The notes under the pieces were generated by a model. It ran no database searches, had not been told where the DNA came from, and saw only the letters and a program-made list of their open reading frames with translations. From the NCBI GenBank assembly GCA_003254905.1, contig QANU01015176.1, forward strand, positions 537,656-601,655: a DNA stretch of 64,000 nucleotides, read 5' to 3'. The position numbers were made by a program, and so were the translations under genes. Source of the DNA: Nissolia schottii. Its lineage: Eukaryota > Streptophyta > Magnoliopsida > Fabales > Fabaceae. Of this stretch, positions 60,846 through 64,000 are shown in pieces. How positions within the stretch are numbered: the first letter of the stretch is position 1; every line of letters begins with the position of its first letter.

Positions 60846-61563
60846 TGAATAGTGAAAGTTTAATCCCTTGGATGCTTGGTAACGCAAAGTTTAGGGAAAA
60901 TAACAAATTTAGACCGTCTTTTATGTACTTCACACTCTATATAAATACATAAATGCATGTAAATGTAATCGTACTAGTGTGTGGCCATTGCGATGCAAGA
61001 TTCGCTGGGCTTCTCCCCTAACTTTTTAGGGGGACTTTATTATAATTACTATTGTTTTTTGACTAGCTAGCTAGTCCCGAAACACAGGCACTTGTTGGAA
61101 GCAGAGAATATTTATGCATTTGTTGGGAAGAATCTTTGTTGATGCATTTACAGCGAAAAAGTATAAATCATGGTTGATGGTTGAGAGTACTGGTTTGACT
61201 GTCACCCCCAGATTTTATTCTACTACTATATAGCTAGAGTATCAACATTTTATTTGACGACCCTTAATTAGGTGTTTGACTGTTGTATGTCGACCACAGA
61301 TTGAAAAGGCTTCGTGTTTGTTGTTACTGTCAAAATCACAAAATTAAATATACGTTGGTGGTTTATATATAATATTAGTTATTCCTTAATCCTGGACTCT
61401 CCTTTTCCTCTAAAGTAAGTTTGTGAGTGAGTGAGTGTAAAGCAGCAGCATGATTTGTGAACCTGACTGACTTAAATCAGCTTTTCTGTATCAAAATGGT
61501 GGTCACGATCGATGCTTGCTGAAAGAGAGAACCTTTACCTAAAGCAAATTTAAACAAGCTAGC

Positions 61564-61566
<3 letters not shown>

Positions 61567-61593
<27 letters not shown>
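61567..61593. repeat. (CT)n microsatellite
   Basis: Thirteen or so CT dinucleotides. Confidence 0.9.
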
Positions 61594-61598
<5 letters not shown>

Positions 61599-62454
61599 GA
61601 TGGTGGAAAATATTTTTCGGGGGAGAGAAAACAAATAATAATAATAATAATAATATATGAATTAATTAGCAAGCAAGTAAGCGCGGATGTATATTTCATT
61701 CATTGGAGCCTGTATTGTCCTTTCTTGTTTCCTTCCTTCCTCCACCTATCTATATACTAGTATATAGTATTTCTTTAACATTCCCTCCATGCTCCTCCTC
61801 CTCCTCCTCCCTACTTGCCTCTGTCTATTCGGAACCACCAACCATCGTTTTCGAAAGTAATCTTGATTATACGAATCATGCTTATCTCCAGACCCCGTCA
61901 AAATTTGTACTTAAACCATGCCTCTCATTTTAATTAGTTAATTTGTTTTACTTTTTAAAGGTTAATTTTATGAGAAGATATAATCACCTATAAGTAAACA
62001 CTAGTATTTTTGCTCAAATCACTAGTATTGGAGTTTAATAAATCTCAACTAATATAATTCGAGTTAAATCACTGTATTATGTATAATAAAAACTGAAAAT
62101 CTCAAAACCTTAGGGAAAAAAAAAACAAAAACCGACTCCTTGAAACAACTCAACATATTACTTGTGTAGCCTAAGTGTTCTAAATTAACGCATTTCCATC
62201 AATCTAACCCTTTCTTTAGAGATTAAAATGTTCACCAATCAATATTGAGAAAATGGATGAATGAGAAGACAAGTTTGCAATATTGGACATAAGTACATAA
62301 CTTGCATGTATATAAAAGTTATGCCCAATCATTACACGAAAGTGAAAAATCAATATTGAAAATGGATGAATATGGCAACAAATTAAATATTTTGACCCTC
62401 GGTTACTTTGAAAGGAACTAAGGACATACGCCTTCACCACCAATCTTTAAAATA

Positions 62455-62458
<4 letters not shown>

Positions 62459-62495
<37 letters not shown>

Positions 62496-62564
62496 ACACA
62501 CACAAACTCATACAAAGAGTGAAAGGCTTGATTCGGTAATATTGTGATTCTCTACACGCTTTTG

Positions 62565-62615
<51 letters not shown>
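62459..62615. repeat. Two (TA)n microsatellites
   Basis: (TA)n of about 16 units at 62459-62490 and about 19 units at 62577-62615, separated by an 85-bp spacer. Confidence 0.9.
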
Positions 62616-62617
<2 letters not shown>

Positions 62618-62881
62618 CAATTAAACTCTCACATAAAAATAGGTGATACGAATAAAAGAATGAATATCTTTTGTGGGTCTCGTGGCCTTGTGGACAGTTT
62701 TGGGATTGAAATAACTATAGGATAACAATTATGAATTTTTATTTTCATCTTTTTTTTCTTCAAAATTTTAATTGAAGAAATAAGTTGACTACTTGGGCAA
62801 AATAGACACAATTTATGACCAAGGTTGGCAATTGAAATGGGTAAGCGCATTTATGAGTAGTAAAGATGCTTAAACGTGACT

Positions 62882-62965
62882 AACGGGGGTTGATTCAAGT
62901 GGTAAGCGGCTTTATATCGCTTAAACAAGGTCCCGAGTTCGAGACTTTGTGTACGCAGTTATCCC
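62882..62965 (+). mobile_element. SINE head (tRNA-derived)
   Basis: GGGGGTTGATTCAAGTGGTA contains an A-box-like TGATTCAAGTGG. GGTCCCGAGTTCGAGACTTT contains a B-box-like GAGTTCGAGAC 35 bp further on, the spacing of an RNA polymerase III promoter. The composition and order match plant SINE heads. The tail beyond about 62965 is not certain and no target duplication was found. It is too diverged from a working tRNA to be a tRNA gene. Confidence 0.6.
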
Positions 62966-63399
62966 CGCTTAAAATGAATTAAAACAGTGTAAATTATTGT
63001 AGTTTCTTAAAAAATTATTAATTTAGTCTCTTAATAATAAAAAATATTATCAAATTAGTCATTCTTCGTCAAATTTAGAGAAATGACAACAATAAAATTT
63101 CAATTTATAGACCATTTTGATGAAATGCTATACTCTCTAGTCCTCCTAAGAGTGTTCTAAAATTATGGATAAAATGACTACATACTAAAGGATGTTTTGG
63201 TAAAGGAATTATGAGTTTTTAAATGGTCAGGATCGCAATGGATTTGTTGTATTGCGGCTTAGACATAGACTTAAAAAAGTTTTGATTAGGCTTGACTCGT
63301 GCTAACCAAACTTTGTTAAGTCTCGATAAGTTGCAGATTTTAATGTGTACTTGTTTTCCCGTTAAGGATTGCTTTTAGTGATAAAAGTCATGATATACT
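62966..63399. other. Intergenic
   Basis: No gene was recognised. Confidence 0.45.
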
Positions 63400-64000
63400 T
63401 ATGTTACGCGTAATTTAGACGTACTGAGATAGTACGCAACTCTTACCTTGAGTTGGATTCAAGAGCTTCATGGTGGTGTTGAGCAATATCCTTGGCTGGT
63501 GGGGGTGGTACTTGCAAAAGCCACCCTGACTCTCAAGTCAATATGTGAGTGAACTATGAGGTAGTAATGATCTAAGACGTATCTTGTGGAGCAGTAGGAG
63601 GTCCATTTTATAATGTAAGTATGGACACTTATGATTCTATAACGTTCATAAGCTATATGATGCTTTATGTTAGATTCTGTAATGCTCATAATCCTTATGA
63701 GGGCTTATGTCAGATTTTGCAACGTTCGTAATGATCGCAAGCCATTAAGCGGGGCGAGGATGAGAGACATGGTTGAACGTCTAGTCATGTATATCCAACT
63801 TAAGTCCTTGTCAGATTTAGTCCATAACATAAGCCCCCAAGTCTGATATGTGATGTGAAGCTTCACATGTCTGGCTTCAGATGCATATTCATGTTTTTGA
63901 ATGAGTGACATGGTTTGAGTTTGAAATGACATTGGGTTTTGATATTGTATGCGTAGTTTAATACTCGCTTTATACTCTCTTTTTAGTGTTTAGTACTCAC
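63400..64000. repeat. Dispersed repeat, probably LTR-type, running off the right edge
   Basis: GGTGGGGGTGGTACTTGCAA, then AAGCCACCCTGACTCTCAAG and TCAATATGTGAG, and later CCATAACATAAGCCCCCAAG, are word patterns that I associate with plant LTR retrotransposon ends. Within it, variants of (G)ATTCTGTAATGCTCATAA occur three times between 63628 and 63735. No boundary was seen. Confidence 0.45.

Larger units (their letters stand above)
57228..62881. other. Long AT-rich intergenic stretch
   Basis: No credible gene was found. It includes a MITE-like fragment at 58715-58850 (TTTTTACGCTGTCATTCAAT), a degenerate TCTCTAAAATTCT repeat at 58400-58580, and microsatellites near 60765-60845, 61567-61593, 61638-61656 and 62459-62490. 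A low-AT island at 58860-59140 has no recognisable product on either strand. Confidence 0.5.

Noticed and set aside
62882-62965. True tRNA gene
   Set aside because: Box B has extra changes, and no closed cloverleaf or paired acceptor stem could be drawn.

Overview
The window reads as nuclear DNA of a dicot plant, most likely a legume of the soybean/bean group. That placement is an inference from AT-rich intergenic DNA, short intron-rich genes, and dispersed repeats carrying TAATCGATTA and CGCTGAGCG motifs that I associate with legume LTR elements. Only two genes look intact, both on the minus strand. One is a 14-exon gene for the mitochondrial pyruvate dehydrogenase E1 beta subunit (2044-6743, 360 aa after splicing). 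The other is a 3-exon NAC transcription factor of the VNI2/NAC083 type (17934-18914, 259 aa). A broken fasciclin-like arabinogalactan protein copy lies at about 20570-20935. A possible very small two-exon gene at 8204-8892 is weakly supported.

Layout: 1-1147 is the reverse-oriented LTR of a Ty3/gypsy-like element, cut by the window edge. 2044-7140 is the E1 beta gene with its promoter; two foldback MITEs sit in introns 5 and 6. 10183-14168 holds a dispersed repeat followed by a broken gypsy-like element (LTR, tRNA-Met primer site, gag remnant, scrap of 3' LTR). 14688-14917 is a hAT-type MITE with a second copy at 46756-47034. 17934-19226 is the NAC gene and upstream region. 22377-22900 is a hAT-like element with an 8-bp target duplication.

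The largest structure is a Mutator-like element (MULE) at about 23959-37917. It carries a decayed Ulp1-like (C48) protease gene on the plus strand and a decayed FAR1/FHY3-type transposase gene on the minus strand, pointing at each other. A 3.6-kb solo LTR with a perfect 5-bp target duplication (30722-34345) and another legume repeat (about 27600-28810) are nested inside it. Its introns and leaders are filled with degenerate copies of a GGTTGTGTCT/GGTTAGGTCT motif. A smaller MULE-like element (43173-45610) has the same design with a different motif (TTTGTGCATT / GCACAAACATTA), and a 209-bp inverted-repeat element at 39064-39272 shares that second motif.

The right half (45.6-64 kb) is mostly repeats: a LINE ORF1 remnant split by a reverse 3.9-kb LTR (49007-52875), a second reverse LTR of the family seen at 1-1147 and 11070-12699 (53326-about 54250), a 700-bp terminal-inverted-repeat element (56528-57227), a tRNA-type SINE (about 62882-62965), microsatellites, and a dispersed repeat running off the right edge. 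No tRNA, rRNA or CRISPR array was seen. All exon models are from reading the sequence by eye; no alignment, transcript or database search was possible.
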